Shown one piece after another: positions 29,923 through 38,870 of a stretch of DNA of 64,000 nucleotides. The stretch is from the NCBI GenBank assembly GCA_965221795.1, contig OZ244914.1, positions 620,001 to 684,000 of the forward strand, given 5' to 3'. How positions within the stretch are numbered: position 1 is the first letter of the stretch; each line of letters opens with the position of its first letter. This DNA comes from VYFG01 sp965221795 (lineage in GTDB: Bacteria; Pseudomonadota; Gammaproteobacteria; Arenicellales; Poriferihabitantaceae). The translations under genes were made by a program, and so were the position numbers. The notes under the pieces were generated by a model. The model did no database searches. It had not been told where the DNA came from and saw nothing but the letters and a program-made list of their open reading frames with translations.

Positions 29923-30531
29923 TTACGGAGGTGGGCCGATATCAATTGCCTCGACAGATTCCGCATGCAGACAGTAAATCAGGTTCTGGGGATGTTCCAG
30001 ACGGCCGGCTTCCTGCCATGGCTGCCCCAAAAAGCGTCTGCGGATCACTCGGCTGACCACATTGTGTGTAACGACAATCAGCAATTTACCATGTGGCAAC
30101 TCATCCATCCACTGACCCACTTTCTTCTCAACATCCGCATAAGATTGGCCATTCGGAACCGTGAAATTCCATTTGTCCACTTCTCGGGCAGACAGGGCAC
30201 CCGGATATTCCTGTTCGATTTCTTCGTTGGTCATCCCGGTCCAATCCCCATAATCAAATTCAATCAGACGCGAGTCAGAAAAGACATGGTCGGACGGAAT
30301 CCTCAAGGCATCAACCAGATACTCGGCTGTGGTACGGGCCCGGCCGAGAGGGCTACAATACAGCTGCACCCGGCCACAACGAATGTCTTCTGCCGGAATC
30401 CGATCTGACAATACGGTCCCATAGGTCCGGGCCTGCCATTTGCCGTTCGCTGTCAAAGGCGAATCATTCAATCCCTGTTTTCGCAATTGGAAATTCCACA
30501 AGGTTTCGGCATGGCGCAACAAATACATCAT
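29923..30531 (-). CDS. Histidine phosphatase family protein (phosphoglycerate mutase-like)
   Basis: A 202-residue protein with the phospho-acceptor motif LLRHAETLWN at residues 4-13, the substrate-binding ERxRT-like part SPLGRARTTAEYLVDAL, FDYGDWTGMTNEEIEQEYPG, and the second catalytic His in VVTHNVVSRVI. Family enzymes act on diverse phosphomonoesters. It ends close to the next gene, 6 bp away. Confidence 0.88.
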   Translation of the reverse strand: MMYLLRHAETLWNFQLRKQGLNDSPLTANGKWQARTYGTVLSDRIPAEDIRCGRVQLYCSPLGRARTTAEYLVDALRIPSDHVFSDSRLIEFDYGDWTGMTNEEIEQEYPGALSAREVDKWNFTVPNGQSYADVEKKVGQWMDELPHGKLLIVVTHNVVSRVIRRRFLGQPWQEAGRLEHPQNLIYCLHAESVEAIDIGPPP

Positions 30532-30537
30532 GGCAAT

Positions 30538-31239
30538 CTAGCCGCCCTCACGGTTAAAGATTTCCGACAAGCCTAGACCGGTCAACTGCCGGATCGTGTG
30601 AATCACATACCACATAATGCCAAACATCATGAGCATGGAGGGAATCGCGATCACTGGATAACTGAGAAATGTCAGTTTGCCCAGTTCCTCATTGAATGCT
30701 ACGGTTCCGGTGTCACTGGTGACAATCATCTTTGCCAGCATGTAGTTCATGACCGCTGAAAAGGCAAACGTACCTGCCAAACAATGATTCGCGAAACGGA
30801 GCTTCTGATCAAAAATTTCTGTCCTGCGTGCATGATCCAGGCTTTGCTGGACCTTCTCGGTTGCCATGACAAGGGGATTGAAAAGAAGCTTTTTTACCAG
30901 TGGCGAACGGGTGAACCCCGTCACTCCAACGACGAACCCAATCAGTGCCGGGATGGCCGCTTCCTTGATAGCCAGCCAGCCGACATCCAACTGCAGCAAG
31001 CCGATGCCTCCCGTGAGGAACACGCTGACCATCCCCAGAATAGCAATATAGTTCACATGGCGATTGCGGATCAGGTCCCATCCTCCATACAGGATTGGCA
31101 GTGCGAGCGCCAGAATCAAGGCATTGACGATCCCCAACCGCTCCGGGGTACTCAGTTTCATCAGTATGATCGACGGCAAGATTACATTAATCAGTACCTC
31201 TACCAATACCGATGGCCGTTTTTGCGTATCCAATTGCAT
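30538..31239 (-). CDS. VC0807-like integral membrane protein
   Basis: A 233-residue protein with about six transmembrane segments (VLINVILPSIILMKL, IVNALILALALPILYGGWDL, ALIGFVVGVTGF and later ones). The repeated pattern and the G-G-W-D-L motif match the VC0807 family of unknown function. It lies 6 bp upstream of the histidine phosphatase gene in the same direction, so the two are probably co-transcribed. Confidence 0.7.
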   Translation of the reverse strand: MQLDTQKRPSVLVEVLINVILPSIILMKLSTPERLGIVNALILALALPILYGGWDLIRNRHVNYIAILGMVSVFLTGGIGLLQLDVGWLAIKEAAIPALIGFVVGVTGFTRSPLVKKLLFNPLVMATEKVQQSLDHARRTEIFDQKLRFANHCLAGTFAFSAVMNYMLAKMIVTSDTGTVAFNEELGKLTFLSYPVIAIPSMLMMFGIMWYVIHTIRQLTGLGLSEIFNREGG

Positions 31240-31489
31240 TTTTTGTTACCTGAAATTCGGCCCAATCAACCCCTGACACCCCTCCACATTCGAATCGTCC
31301 GCACGCCAGACCGGTGGGCCAGATGCACGGTCACTGCATATGGGCAGGAGATGAAGCAACTGATTCCCCTTTGCACCGGAATGATATACCCAACCAAGCC
31401 CCGGATGTTCGGACCGGTCCTACCCATAGCCATCAGAGCACGCTGGTCCCGGCTTGCAGGCCCCAGAGGGAGTCGACACCCGATCATAC

Positions 31490-32464
31490 TCAGGGAATCA
31501 GGACCGTACATCCCGTGGTGTGACGACTTTCCAGAGACTCATGAGCCTTGCTCGCTTCCGCAAGAGGAAACGTCTGATGGATTGGGATCTGAATCTGCCC
31601 TTCCTCTACCATCTCAAACAGAATCGCAGATGCATTTTCCAGCCAGTTCCGGTCCGCCACAAAATGGAATAGTGTGGGTCGGGTCAGGTACAGTGACCCA
31701 ACTGCCAGGTCCGAGAACTGGAATCCTTCCACTGGTCCGGAAGATTGCCCGAAAGATACCAGTGTGCCGTGCCGCTTGAGACAATTGCGAGACCCTGGCC
31801 AAGTCCCGGCACCGACGGAATCATACACTGCGTCAACCATCCGTTGATTCGTATAGTTTTTGACTCCGGCGACAAAATCTTCCCGATTATAATTGATCGC
31901 ATGCACATAACCGTTCCGTGTAGCAAGGTCACACTTGGAGTCGCTGCCCGCAGTCCCGATCGCCACGACTCCCTTAGAGGACAGCCATTGACCAGCAATC
32001 AGACCCACTCCGCCGGCGGCCGCATGGAACAATATCGTGTGCCCTGCCTGCACCCGAAAGCTGTTGTGTAGAAGATAGTAAACGGTCAATCCCTTGAGCA
32101 TACAGGCGGCCGCTGTCTGGTCGTCCACCGCATCCGGAAGGTGAACGACGTGGGACACGTCGATATTCCGATGTGTGCTGTAGGCACCATTGGGCAGGGT
32201 ATAAGCCACCCGGTCGCCTTCGCGAAACCCAGTCACGCCAGCACCAACTGCCTCCACTACCCCGGCGGCCTCACAACCCAGAACCAGGTTTTCAGGGACT
32301 GGCCATGGATAGGAACCGGTACGAATATAGATATCGATGAAATTCACCCCGATCGCACGGTGACGAATCCGGATTTCCCGATCTCCGGGTGGCGAGGGCT
32401 CGAACTCACACTGGGCCAGAACGCCCGCATTACCGGGATGGGTCGCTTGGATTGCATATGCCAT
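31490..32464 (-). CDS. NADPH:quinone oxidoreductase (zeta-crystallin type)
   Basis: A 324-residue zinc-independent MDR-family reductase. It carries RHRAIGVNFIDIYIRTGSYP, the Rossmann motif HAAAGGVGLIAGQWLSSKGV (AAGGVG, about residue 150), and the C-terminal PLAEASKAHESLESRHTTGC. It reduces quinones with NADPH in one-electron steps in studied homologues (QorA). The 250 bp between it and the VC0807-like gene hold nothing I recognise. Confidence 0.92.
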   Translation of the reverse strand: MAYAIQATHPGNAGVLAQCEFEPSPPGDREIRIRHRAIGVNFIDIYIRTGSYPWPVPENLVLGCEAAGVVEAVGAGVTGFREGDRVAYTLPNGAYSTHRNIDVSHVVHLPDAVDDQTAAACMLKGLTVYYLLHNSFRVQAGHTILFHAAAGGVGLIAGQWLSSKGVVAIGTAGSDSKCDLATRNGYVHAINYNREDFVAGVKNYTNQRMVDAVYDSVGAGTWPGSRNCLKRHGTLVSFGQSSGPVEGFQFSDLAVGSLYLTRPTLFHFVADRNWLENASAILFEMVEEGQIQIPIHQTFPLAEASKAHESLESRHTTGCTVLIP

Positions 32465-32557
32465 GAAAGTTTCTCCTGATTCAGATTATGTTTGGCAAGT
32501 AGGACCGAATGAAAGAATCGATTACGGTACCGGGTGATATCGGCGTCATCGTGGAAG

Positions 32558-34582
32558 TCAGGCTTCGCTACCCGGACCAATCTGGCTAACGGGACGTCCG
32601 GTCGCAATAGCAGTTACCGTCGCACTGACAAACAGTTCCCCATCGATGTCATGGCGGACACAGTTCTGCTCTTCCCGAACCTGCGTGATCACATTTTCGG
32701 CACCGGCCGAGTGCGCGAGTGACTCCGCCTCGGCTGTGGCCAGGTCCTGCGCCCGCAAAAGGGCTGCATCAAGCGTATCAAAACGCAAAGGTTGGTCACG
32801 GTGAAACAGCAGGTATATCCCAAATTCCGGTTGGGTGACCGTCACATGGGACACTTGCACCACCGCACCCTTGACCGCTCCAATCGCATTGGCGATATCG
32901 GCATGTTCCGGCAATTCCAACTCCATTCCCAATCGACGTGCCACGGCAGGGAAATAATCGTGAGCAGGTCCACCCACGGCGATAATGGGATAATTGCGGG
33001 CGAAATGGAGATCAAACAATGGCTGGATCTGCTTCGCTTCTCCCTGTGACAGCACAATATCCGCCAGCAGTCGGGCCAGGTTCCGGGCACGGGAATCCCG
33101 CAAATGACCGCGCTGATTGAGTCCGGCTTCAATCAGTTTCTCACTCATCGCATGCACCACCAGCTGGAATACTTCCTCGCTGGGCGCTTGCGCATCTCCC
33201 ACAGTCCAGTTGCCACAACCGTATAGATGTCGCATTTGCCGGGCCCAGATCCGGGCCCCCAGTTCCGCGGCCTCGACGTTCCAGTGATCGCTCATTCCCA
33301 GAACATGGGTGGCATCAGACGGAGTAAATCCACTGTAAATGACCAGTCCCAGGCGCTCCATACGAGCAATGGCTCGCATCAGGGAACGGCTCCGGTTCGA
33401 CAGGTCATCGACCTCGACCGGGCCATTCTCCAGCAGTTGCCAAGCTTCCTGTTCGGTCTTGCCCAGTTGATCCAGCCAAATATCGTTCTGCTGAAAGCGC
33501 AATGCAAAGCGGTTATTGCGGGGATTTGGTGCCGCAGACCATTGCCGCTCCAGCCGGGGAATGACCTCTGGATTCTGGTGTGCCAGCAAGCTCATGGGAA
33601 CCACCCGACGCTGGGAAATCGATAATCCGCCCCGAAACCGCACTTCACTATCGCCGCCAAGTCCAATGGAAAAGACTCGAATCGCTTCCACCATCGGCTG
33701 CCAATTACCGATTCGGGCCCCATCCGCACAGAGCTCCGGGTGGCCGTTGGTGACAATCGCAATATCCGTTGTCGTCCCGCCGATGTCGACAACAATCCCT
33801 TCTTTCCGTCCGCTGAGAGCACAGGCCCCGACCACACTGGCTGCCGGGCCCGACAACACGGTGGCCACCGGTTGTCGCAGAGCCGATTGGGCATTGACCA
33901 GCGAACCATCACCCTTGACGATCATGAGCGGAGCCTGAATCGAAGACTGCTCAAGGATTTTTTCCACCGCATCAATCAGCCGCTGGATATGGAGAATCAT
34001 GCGTGCATTCAGAGCTGCGGTCAGCGCCCGGCGAGGAGCTCCCAGGGACGATGCCAGTTCATGACCACAGGCCACCGGCTTTCCCGTCTGTTCGAGAATC
34101 AGATCCCGTAGAGTGACCTCATGGGCAGTATTGCGCGTACCAAACATGGAGGACACCGCAAATGCAGATACCCGGTTCGCCTGCGTCGCAATGGCCTGTC
34201 GAGCCTGTTCCAGGTCCAATGGTGCCTGCTCCTGACCAATCGCATCATGTCCGCCTTGCAACCGGATCACCTGATCCGGTTCGAGAATGTCATATACTCC
34301 ACTTTTTTCGATTTGGGATTCGCTGTAACCTGCCAGAACCAACGATACCGGATCCCCGCGGTCCTCAATCACGGAATTGGTCGACAAAGTCGTGGACAGA
34401 GAGACCAGTTGCACCGAACGCAACTTCTCTGCCGGCAGGCTCGAGATGGCATTGCCGATGCCTTGGGTCAAATCAAAAGCCGTTGTCAGGCTTTTGTTTC
34501 TGGCAACTACCTGCCCGTGCGCACCCAACAACACGGCATCAGTATAGGTACCCCCGGTATCAATTCCAAGCTGATAAGCCAT
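32558..34582 (-). CDS. Hydantoinase/oxoprolinase family protein
   Basis: About 674 residues from the ATG at 34582 (MAYQLGIDTGGTYTDAVLLG). The ATPase-type phosphate motifs are GIDTGGTYTDA at the N-terminus and GIVVDIGGTTTDIAIVTNGH at about residue 275, with VAVGGPAHDYFPAVARRLGM near the C-terminus. This is HyuA-like; relatives hydrolyse 5-oxoproline or hydantoins with ATP, usually with a HyuB partner, which is not adjacent here. The substrate is unknown. Confidence 0.85.
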   Translation of the reverse strand: MAYQLGIDTGGTYTDAVLLGAHGQVVARNKSLTTAFDLTQGIGNAISSLPAEKLRSVQLVSLSTTLSTNSVIEDRGDPVSLVLAGYSESQIEKSGVYDILEPDQVIRLQGGHDAIGQEQAPLDLEQARQAIATQANRVSAFAVSSMFGTRNTAHEVTLRDLILEQTGKPVACGHELASSLGAPRRALTAALNARMILHIQRLIDAVEKILEQSSIQAPLMIVKGDGSLVNAQSALRQPVATVLSGPAASVVGACALSGRKEGIVVDIGGTTTDIAIVTNGHPELCADGARIGNWQPMVEAIRVFSIGLGGDSEVRFRGGLSISQRRVVPMSLLAHQNPEVIPRLERQWSAAPNPRNNRFALRFQQNDIWLDQLGKTEQEAWQLLENGPVEVDDLSNRSRSLMRAIARMERLGLVIYSGFTPSDATHVLGMSDHWNVEAAELGARIWARQMRHLYGCGNWTVGDAQAPSEEVFQLVVHAMSEKLIEAGLNQRGHLRDSRARNLARLLADIVLSQGEAKQIQPLFDLHFARNYPIIAVGGPAHDYFPAVARRLGMELELPEHADIANAIGAVKGAVVQVSHVTVTQPEFGIYLLFHRDQPLRFDTLDAALLRAQDLATAEAESLAHSAGAENVITQVREEQNCVRHDIDGELFVSATVTAIATGRPVSQIGPGSEA

Positions 34583-34754
34583 GAACGAAAACAATGGCAG
34601 AAAGGAGCGCCGATTCTAGCCGAATCCCAGTCAGTATCGTGATCGGGAGGTGTATCCGTCAACACGGGGATTATCATAGCCCACGATATTAAACATGCCG
34701 TAAAAATTGTTGGGAACAATCCCATTGGAATTGAAGTAAATTGTCTTCGTAAAA

Positions 34755-34858
34755 AGCGAGGCCGATCCCACCGAGAACGACCGGGCGCTGATGGAGTAAC
34801 GGGAGAAGTTTCAGCGCGAGCTGGACGAGCTGCGCCAGGCCGCTGCGGAAACTTGAAA
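34755..34858 (+). pseudogene. 3' remnant of cassette gene A (upstream partner of copy 4)
   Basis: Reads EADPTENDRALME, then an in-frame stop (TAA), then REKFQRELDELRQAAAET and TGA, followed immediately by the conserved leader of the small-protein gene. The same tail is found at 35195-35306, 36000-36125 and 52250-52353. It shows that the small-protein gene normally follows a coiled-coil gene. Confidence 0.65.
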
Positions 34859-34888
34859 ACCCGGCCGACAATCGGATAGGATAGGAGC

Positions 34889-35122
34889 ATGGCGGAAAAC
34901 ACCGATCAGGGGCTGGAAAACCGGCTCCGGAAAATTGAAGAACACAATCATGAACGAGCGAAAGAGATCGCCGTGCTGGAGGAGCGAATGAATACATCGT
35001 ATGAACGACTGCTGGCCGAAATAGCCCGACGCGACAACCGGCTGATTTACGCGATGCTCGGAATCGTCGGTTTGGCGACTGCAATCCTCGGCATGCTGAT
35101 CGCCGGCATCCCTGCGGCGTAG
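34889..35122 (+). CDS. Small coiled-coil protein with C-terminal membrane anchor (copy 4)
   Basis: A 77-residue short version: MAENTDQGLENRLRKIEEHN, KEIAVLEERMNTSYERLLAE and the anchor LIYAMLGIVGLATAILGMLI followed by AGIPAA. The MANWKTD unit is absent. The leader CTTGAAAACCCGGCCGACAA then TCGGATAGGATAGGAGC precedes the ATG. A GAGCCGCCTGCAGGCGGCTC hairpin starts about 20 bp after the stop. Confidence 0.7.
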   Translation: MAENTDQGLENRLRKIEEHNHERAKEIAVLEERMNTSYERLLAEIARRDNRLIYAMLGIVGLATAILGMLIAGIPAA

Positions 35123-35194
35123 AACCGATTACTGCTACTGGAGCCGCCTGCAGGCGGCTCCAGTCGGTCCGGTGGAGGTTGATGGCCTGGATCG

Positions 35195-35306
35195 GCTGAT
35201 CTCCAGTGAGGCCGATCCCACCGAGAACGACCGGGCGCTAATGGATCAACGGGAGAAGTTTCAGCGCGAGCTGGACGAGCTGCGCTAGGCCGCTGCGGAA
35301 ACTTGA
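35195..35306 (+). pseudogene. 3' remnant of cassette gene A (upstream partner of copy 5)
   Basis: Reads VDGLDRLISSEADPTENDRA then LMDQREKFQRELDELR and TAG. It lies directly before the leader of copy 5. About 90 bp here match 34755-34858 nearly base for base, so copies 4 and 5 arose by tandem duplication. Confidence 0.65.
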
Positions 35307-35338
35307 AAACCCGGCCGACAATCGGATAGGATAGGAGC

Positions 35339-35608
35339 ATGGCGGGAAAAGACAATCAGGATCAGCGGATCCATGAACTGGCGAAAGAAGTCGCCGTGCT
35401 GAGGGCAGACATGAACACGAAACAGGCCGAAACCGAGACATCCATCGAGCGCATGAACGCAGCTTTCGAGCGACTGAGAACCGACATGGCCAACTGGAAA
35501 ACCGACATGGCCAGACGGGAAAACCGGCAGTTGCTGGCTATCCTCGGCGGTATCGCGGCGGCCACTACGATCCTGGGCGTGCTGATCGCCGGGATACCTG
35601 CAGCGTAA
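35339..35608 (+). CDS. Small coiled-coil protein with C-terminal membrane anchor (copy 5)
   Basis: An 89-residue protein: MAGKDNQDQRIHELAKEVAV, LRADMNTKQAETETSIERMN, one MANWKTD unit, and the anchor LLAILGGIAAATTILGVLIA then GIPAA. The leader is identical to that of copy 4. Downstream, a CCGCCGCCAGCCGTCGGCG hairpin and GCGTCCAGGTGCAGTTGATT also occur after copies 3 and 8. Confidence 0.7.
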   Translation: MAGKDNQDQRIHELAKEVAVLRADMNTKQAETETSIERMNAAFERLRTDMANWKTDMARRENRQLLAILGGIAAATTILGVLIAGIPAA

Positions 35609-35696
35609 ACGACGGCTACCGCCGCCAGCCGTCGGCGCATCCGGACTGGCCAGGGCACCATGCGCGTCCAGGTGCAGTTGATTCTGTCTTGATCCC

Positions 35697-36179
35697 GTGA
35701 CGGCTGTTCCGGGATTCGTGCAGCGCCCCCGTTTCGTTCCCGCACCCGATGGCGGGGGCCGCATTGAGGCGCCGGAGCCTCCGTCCGTGGCGGCTCCGTC
35801 CTGTCTGAATCCTGTTCGTTCCCCGGCCCGCCGATTCGCTGTATTCTCCGTTGCACTGCCTCCGGTTTCCGCTCGTGCTGTGTTACGCTGGAAAACCGAC
35901 CTGAAACACAGCACGGCCGTCCTGGATCAGATCGCGGACAGGACCGGGAAGAAAAGCAGGAAGGCGGACAGCCGGCAGATGCGGGTCCGGGAGTTGATTC
36001 ATGAAGTTGAGGGGCTGGATCGACTGATCCTGAGCGAGGGCGGTCCCACCGAGATCGAGCGGGTGCTGATGGAGCAGCGGGAGAATCTTCAGCGCGAGCT
36101 GGACGAGCTGCGCCAGGTCAAAGCTGGTGCCGCAACATCAAAACCCGGCCCGCAATCGGATAGGATAGGAGGATGGTAG
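35697..36179 (+). CDS. Cassette gene A: basic/coiled-coil protein upstream of copy 6
   Basis: A 160-residue frame. Residues ~70-140 hold the conserved part: VLDQIADRTGKKSRKADSRQ, then MRVRELIHEVEGLDRLILSE and ERVLMEQRENLQRELDELRQ, a predicted coiled coil. The Pro-rich first 60 residues may not be real coding sequence; a start near 35900 is possible. The frame runs through the leader and overlaps the start of copy 6 by 7 bp. This is the fullest version of the A gene in the window. No family recognised. Confidence 0.45.
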   Translation: MTAVPGFVQRPRFVPAPDGGGRIEAPEPPSVAAPSCLNPVRSPARRFAVFSVALPPVSARAVLRWKTDLKHSTAVLDQIADRTGKKSRKADSRQMRVRELIHEVEGLDRLILSEGGPTEIERVLMEQRENLQRELDELRQVKAGAATSKPGPQSDRIGGW

Positions 36180-36456
36180 AAACCACGAATCAGGAGCTGG
36201 AGAGACAGCTCCGGCAACTGCAGGAACAGAACCACGAACGGGCGAAAGGGATCGCCGTGCTGAGGGCAGACATGAACACGAAACAGAGTATGCAACAGCC
36301 GCCGAAAGACTGACCGGAGAAACACGATCAGCGATCAATCGACTACGGACCGACATGGCCCGGCGGAAGAATCGGCAACTGCTGGCGATCCTCGACGGCA
36401 TCGCGTTGGCCACCACGATCCTGGGCATTCTGATCGCTGGAATACCCGCGGCATAA
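36173..36456 (+). pseudogene. Small coiled-coil membrane protein, frameshifted (copy 6)
   Basis: The N-terminal frame reads MVETTNQELERQLRQLQEQN then RADMNTKQSMQQPPKD and stop. The other frame continues AINRLRTDMARRKNRQLLAI and the anchor LATTILGILIAGIPAA. A small indel near 36290 explains it. A CCGCCGCCGGCAGGCGGCG hairpin follows. Confidence 0.75.
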
Positions 36457-36965
36457 GCTCCTACTACCGCCGCCGGCAGGCGGCGTCAACCAGCCTATCC
36501 GGTTATTTCAGGATTCATAGCACCCCTCATTCGCTGCCTGCCCCGGAGCCGCCCCAAAGCCGGCAGCGAATGAGAGGCGCTTGTTTCATGCTTGGTGCGC
36601 CAGGTCCGCGTCCATGACGGCTCTGGCGTCTGGTTGAATCTGGCTCGTTTTGGGGGCCTGGTCAGGAGACCATTCCGTCTGTGCGCCGCGTCCGGGAGAG
36701 ACGCGGGGTTGACTTTTTTCGGTTTCGTTCCCTAGTATCAATTTTGCTCATTTTCCCATTGATTCATGCTGTATTTTTCCGTTGGGTAGTGGCTCAGTTT
36801 GAAAACTGTGTAGACAGGATTGCCTGTAATGTTGCACTTCGGGCTGGTCCCGGGGTATCCAAACCCCACTCAGAACTTCAGTCTAAGGTCTTCAACACCA
36901 AGAACCTCGGTTAGCAAATCAAGAGACGGACCTCTGTGGCTACATGGAAGATTCTTAGCTTGAGC
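36457..36965. other. Non-coding stretch with a long hairpin and an IS30-like end
   Basis: It contains a near-perfect inverted repeat CCTCATTCGCTGCC (36525-36538) / GGCAGCGAATGAGAGG (36562-36577). An isolated promoter-like TTGACT-N18-TAGTAT lies around 36709-36738. GTTGCACTTCGGGCTGGTCC near 36830 is a solo IS30-type end. No gene is evident; short frames show no family resemblance. Confidence 0.5.
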
Positions 36966-37388
36966 TCAGGGAGTAGCCGCTTTCTGACTGCAAAATACAC
37001 CTTGTACTTCCGGCATCGTTACATCGTATCGGGCAACATGGTCCAGCAGGATGGGCCAGTCAAAACTGGCGTTGTGGATGACGATAAGTTGATTTTTCAA
37101 ATATTCGGCAATCTGGCTCCACTGTGATTCGAAGGTTTCGAATGCGGCCGCTTGCTCATCGGTAATGCCGTGTACAGTTTGCGCTTCTTCTGAAATTGCT
37201 CGCGTCGGCCGTATTTCAAACTCAATGGATTCTGCTATTTCCCGACCCCGGACGACCGTTATGCCCAACGTAACAATATCAGGCAGGCCATTCTCATCCG
37301 GCAGCCCGGTGGTTTCGGTATCGATAACAATGTAATCGTCGGGGAGTTGAGTAAAGATCCATAGCAGTTCGTTATGCATGGCCATCAC
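36966..37388 (-). CDS. DnaQ-like 3'-5' exonuclease domain protein, C-terminally truncated
   Basis: A 141-residue protein with ExoI motif YIVIDTETTGLPDENGLPD and ExoII motif IVIHNASFDWPILLDHVARY; the ExoIII (HxAxxD) motif is lost because the frame enters unrelated sequence at GVFCSQKAATP. It overlaps the RES gene (4 bp), forming an antitoxin-toxin-exonuclease operon. The second copy at 62229 is cut even earlier. Confidence 0.75.
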   Translation of the reverse strand: MMAMHNELLWIFTQLPDDYIVIDTETTGLPDENGLPDIVTLGITVVRGREIAESIEFEIRPTRAISEEAQTVHGITDEQAAAFETFESQWSQIAEYLKNQLIVIHNASFDWPILLDHVARYDVTMPEVQGVFCSQKAATP

Positions 37389-38077
37389 CTCCTGTCACTC
37401 CCGTCCAGGGATTCAACTTTGACAATCGATCCCTGGTCATAGTGGTAACGCAAATAACGCCAGTGGACGGCATCCGATAATGCTCTCGGACGCATCACGC
37501 CATAACATTCACCTTCTTCTCTAACACTCTGATAGTGAACGCCATAACTCTTAGCATTTCGCAGGGCATAACCAAGTTGCTGAGCTTCTCCGTAGTCATC
37601 CGGGTTATATATGGCGTGCCCGGTTAGCTGCCGCAGATCATGCAACGATGTAGCACCTAGTTGCGCTCGTAAAACGCGCATATCCTGGGTGGTTTGTGCA
37701 ATTCGGGATTCCCGGAGAAACCGTGCATGATGAAAGGACGACTCAGCAATAGCTACGGCCTCGTCGGCCGCGCAATAATAGATACCGAAATCCCGGTTGA
37801 AGCGACCGCCACGGCCATCTACCGGAGGATGCGCGAAAGCGGCCATAATCCAGGATGCGCCATCGCCGTAGACCCTGTCTTCCGGTGGCACCAGTCGAAT
37901 ATCACCAACTTCATCACGCAGCCTGGGATTAGTCAGAGACTCCACTGCATAGAGCACATCCCAATCCTCTGGATTGGAAACGCGCTCGAACAAATCGATC
38001 TGGGGATAGCGAGAGAGAATGACCCGATACACCGGTTCATTCACCTCGCTAATTGACAGATCTTCGATATCGATCAC
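37385..38077 (-). CDS. RES-domain toxin (NAD+-degrading family)
   Basis: A 230-residue protein with the RES signature: GGRFNRDFGIYYCAADEAVA (Arg/Tyr of the active site), IAESSFHHARFLRESR and the later SLHDLRQLTGHAIYNPDDYG. RES toxins deplete NAD+ in studied systems (MbcT and ParT relatives). It overlaps its antitoxin by 4 bp and the exonuclease gene by 4 bp. A copy in the opposite orientation lies at 61540-62232. Confidence 0.88.
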   Translation of the reverse strand: MIDIEDLSISEVNEPVYRVILSRYPQIDLFERVSNPEDWDVLYAVESLTNPRLRDEVGDIRLVPPEDRVYGDGASWIMAAFAHPPVDGRGGRFNRDFGIYYCAADEAVAIAESSFHHARFLRESRIAQTTQDMRVLRAQLGATSLHDLRQLTGHAIYNPDDYGEAQQLGYALRNAKSYGVHYQSVREEGECYGVMRPRALSDAVHWRYLRYHYDQGSIVKVESLDGSDRR

Positions 38078-38487
38078 CAGCCACCTCGCTCCGCGTCGAG
38101 GAAGTCCCTGACCACGGCCAGGTCTACTACCTGACCAGCTAGGAGCCGATCCAGGGGGGCTGTGCCGTTGAACAGTGGATTGTCATTGGGCGAAGACAGC
38201 CATTGATCGGCCAGTGCCTGATCGGGCAACAGGATTTGCAGAGACTTGTAGATACCCAGGATATAGCTGGCCCGCTCCAACAAATCCCGTGTCAGCTTGG
38301 CTTTCTCCGGCTGATTCTTCCAGTTGTAGAGCGTTTTTTCATTGCTGAGCCCCAGCAGGGTCATTTGCTGGGCACCGGTCAGTTTCCACTGGCTGAAGAT
38401 ATTAAAAATCGCTGGCAGCAGTGAACTGGTTACACTGGAACCACGTTGCAGCAATTGTTCGGCTTGAGCGATAATAGGCACCTCCAT
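38074..38487 (-). CDS. Xre/MbcA/ParS-type antitoxin (DUF2384)
   Basis: A 137-residue protein. The N-terminal Xre-like helix-turn-helix reads LTGAQQMTLLGLSNEKTLYN; the C-terminal toxin-binding part contains NNPLFNGTAPLDRLLAGQVV (the NPLF..G.P...L motif). The upstream sequence carries two CTGTA-N4-TACAG palindromes (described for the other copy), so autorepression is likely. Confidence 0.88.
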   Translation of the reverse strand: MEVPIIAQAEQLLQRGSSVTSSLLPAIFNIFSQWKLTGAQQMTLLGLSNEKTLYNWKNQPEKAKLTRDLLERASYILGIYKSLQILLPDQALADQWLSSPNDNPLFNGTAPLDRLLAGQVVDLAVVRDFLDAERGGW

Positions 38488-38489
38488 TA

Positions 38490-38544
38490 CTGTAATAGTA
38501 CAGCCACTTGATACAGCCTAGCAAACTGTAGCGTTACAGTCAAT
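38490..38544 (-). promoter_or_regulatory. Paired palindromic operators of the RES/Xre operon (copy 1)
   Basis: Two inverted repeats CTGTA-N4-TACAG lie between the ICE-protein remnant and the antitoxin start, matching 61077-61127 base for base in opposite orientation. The nearer one abuts the antitoxin start codon. Confidence 0.6.
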
Positions 38545-38548
38545 CATA

Positions 38549-38870
38549 TCAGAGATACTTCTTGAAGGTACTAGCGGTGATGGTGACGGCAAAGGCGAAT
38601 GCCAGTGCAAACGGCAAGATAATCCAGGATGGGTGCAGGCTGAACGGCAACGCCAGATACAGCACCCAGGCCATGATAATCAGCGGGATGGCTGCTTTTT
38701 TGGCGTAGTGGTAGACGAAGGAGCTTTCCCGGCCGCCGCACCAGCCCGTCAACCAATGCCACTAAGGTAAACAACCCGAAGACTGGGGTCGCCAGAGTAA
38801 GAACGGCGAGGCGGACAGTAAACACCTGGGTAATTTGCATGGCAGACAAGACGAATTCAGAGACTGGTAG
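38549..38870 (-). pseudogene. ICE membrane protein (TIGR03747/DUF4400-like), 5'-truncated copy
   Basis: The C-terminal half is present: YLPVSEFVLSAMQITQVFTV, TLATPVFGLFTLVALVDGLV and, in another frame, FVYHYAKKAAIPLIIMAWVL ending STFKKYL. The 5' half is replaced by an IS5 end at 38871. It shares the internal frameshift with the complete copy at 60306, so the frameshift predates the duplication. Confidence 0.75.

Noticed and set aside
31240..31489. Frames on both strands between the VC0807-like gene and the quinone reductase
   Set aside because: Short, unsupported, no ribosome-binding site; no feature called.
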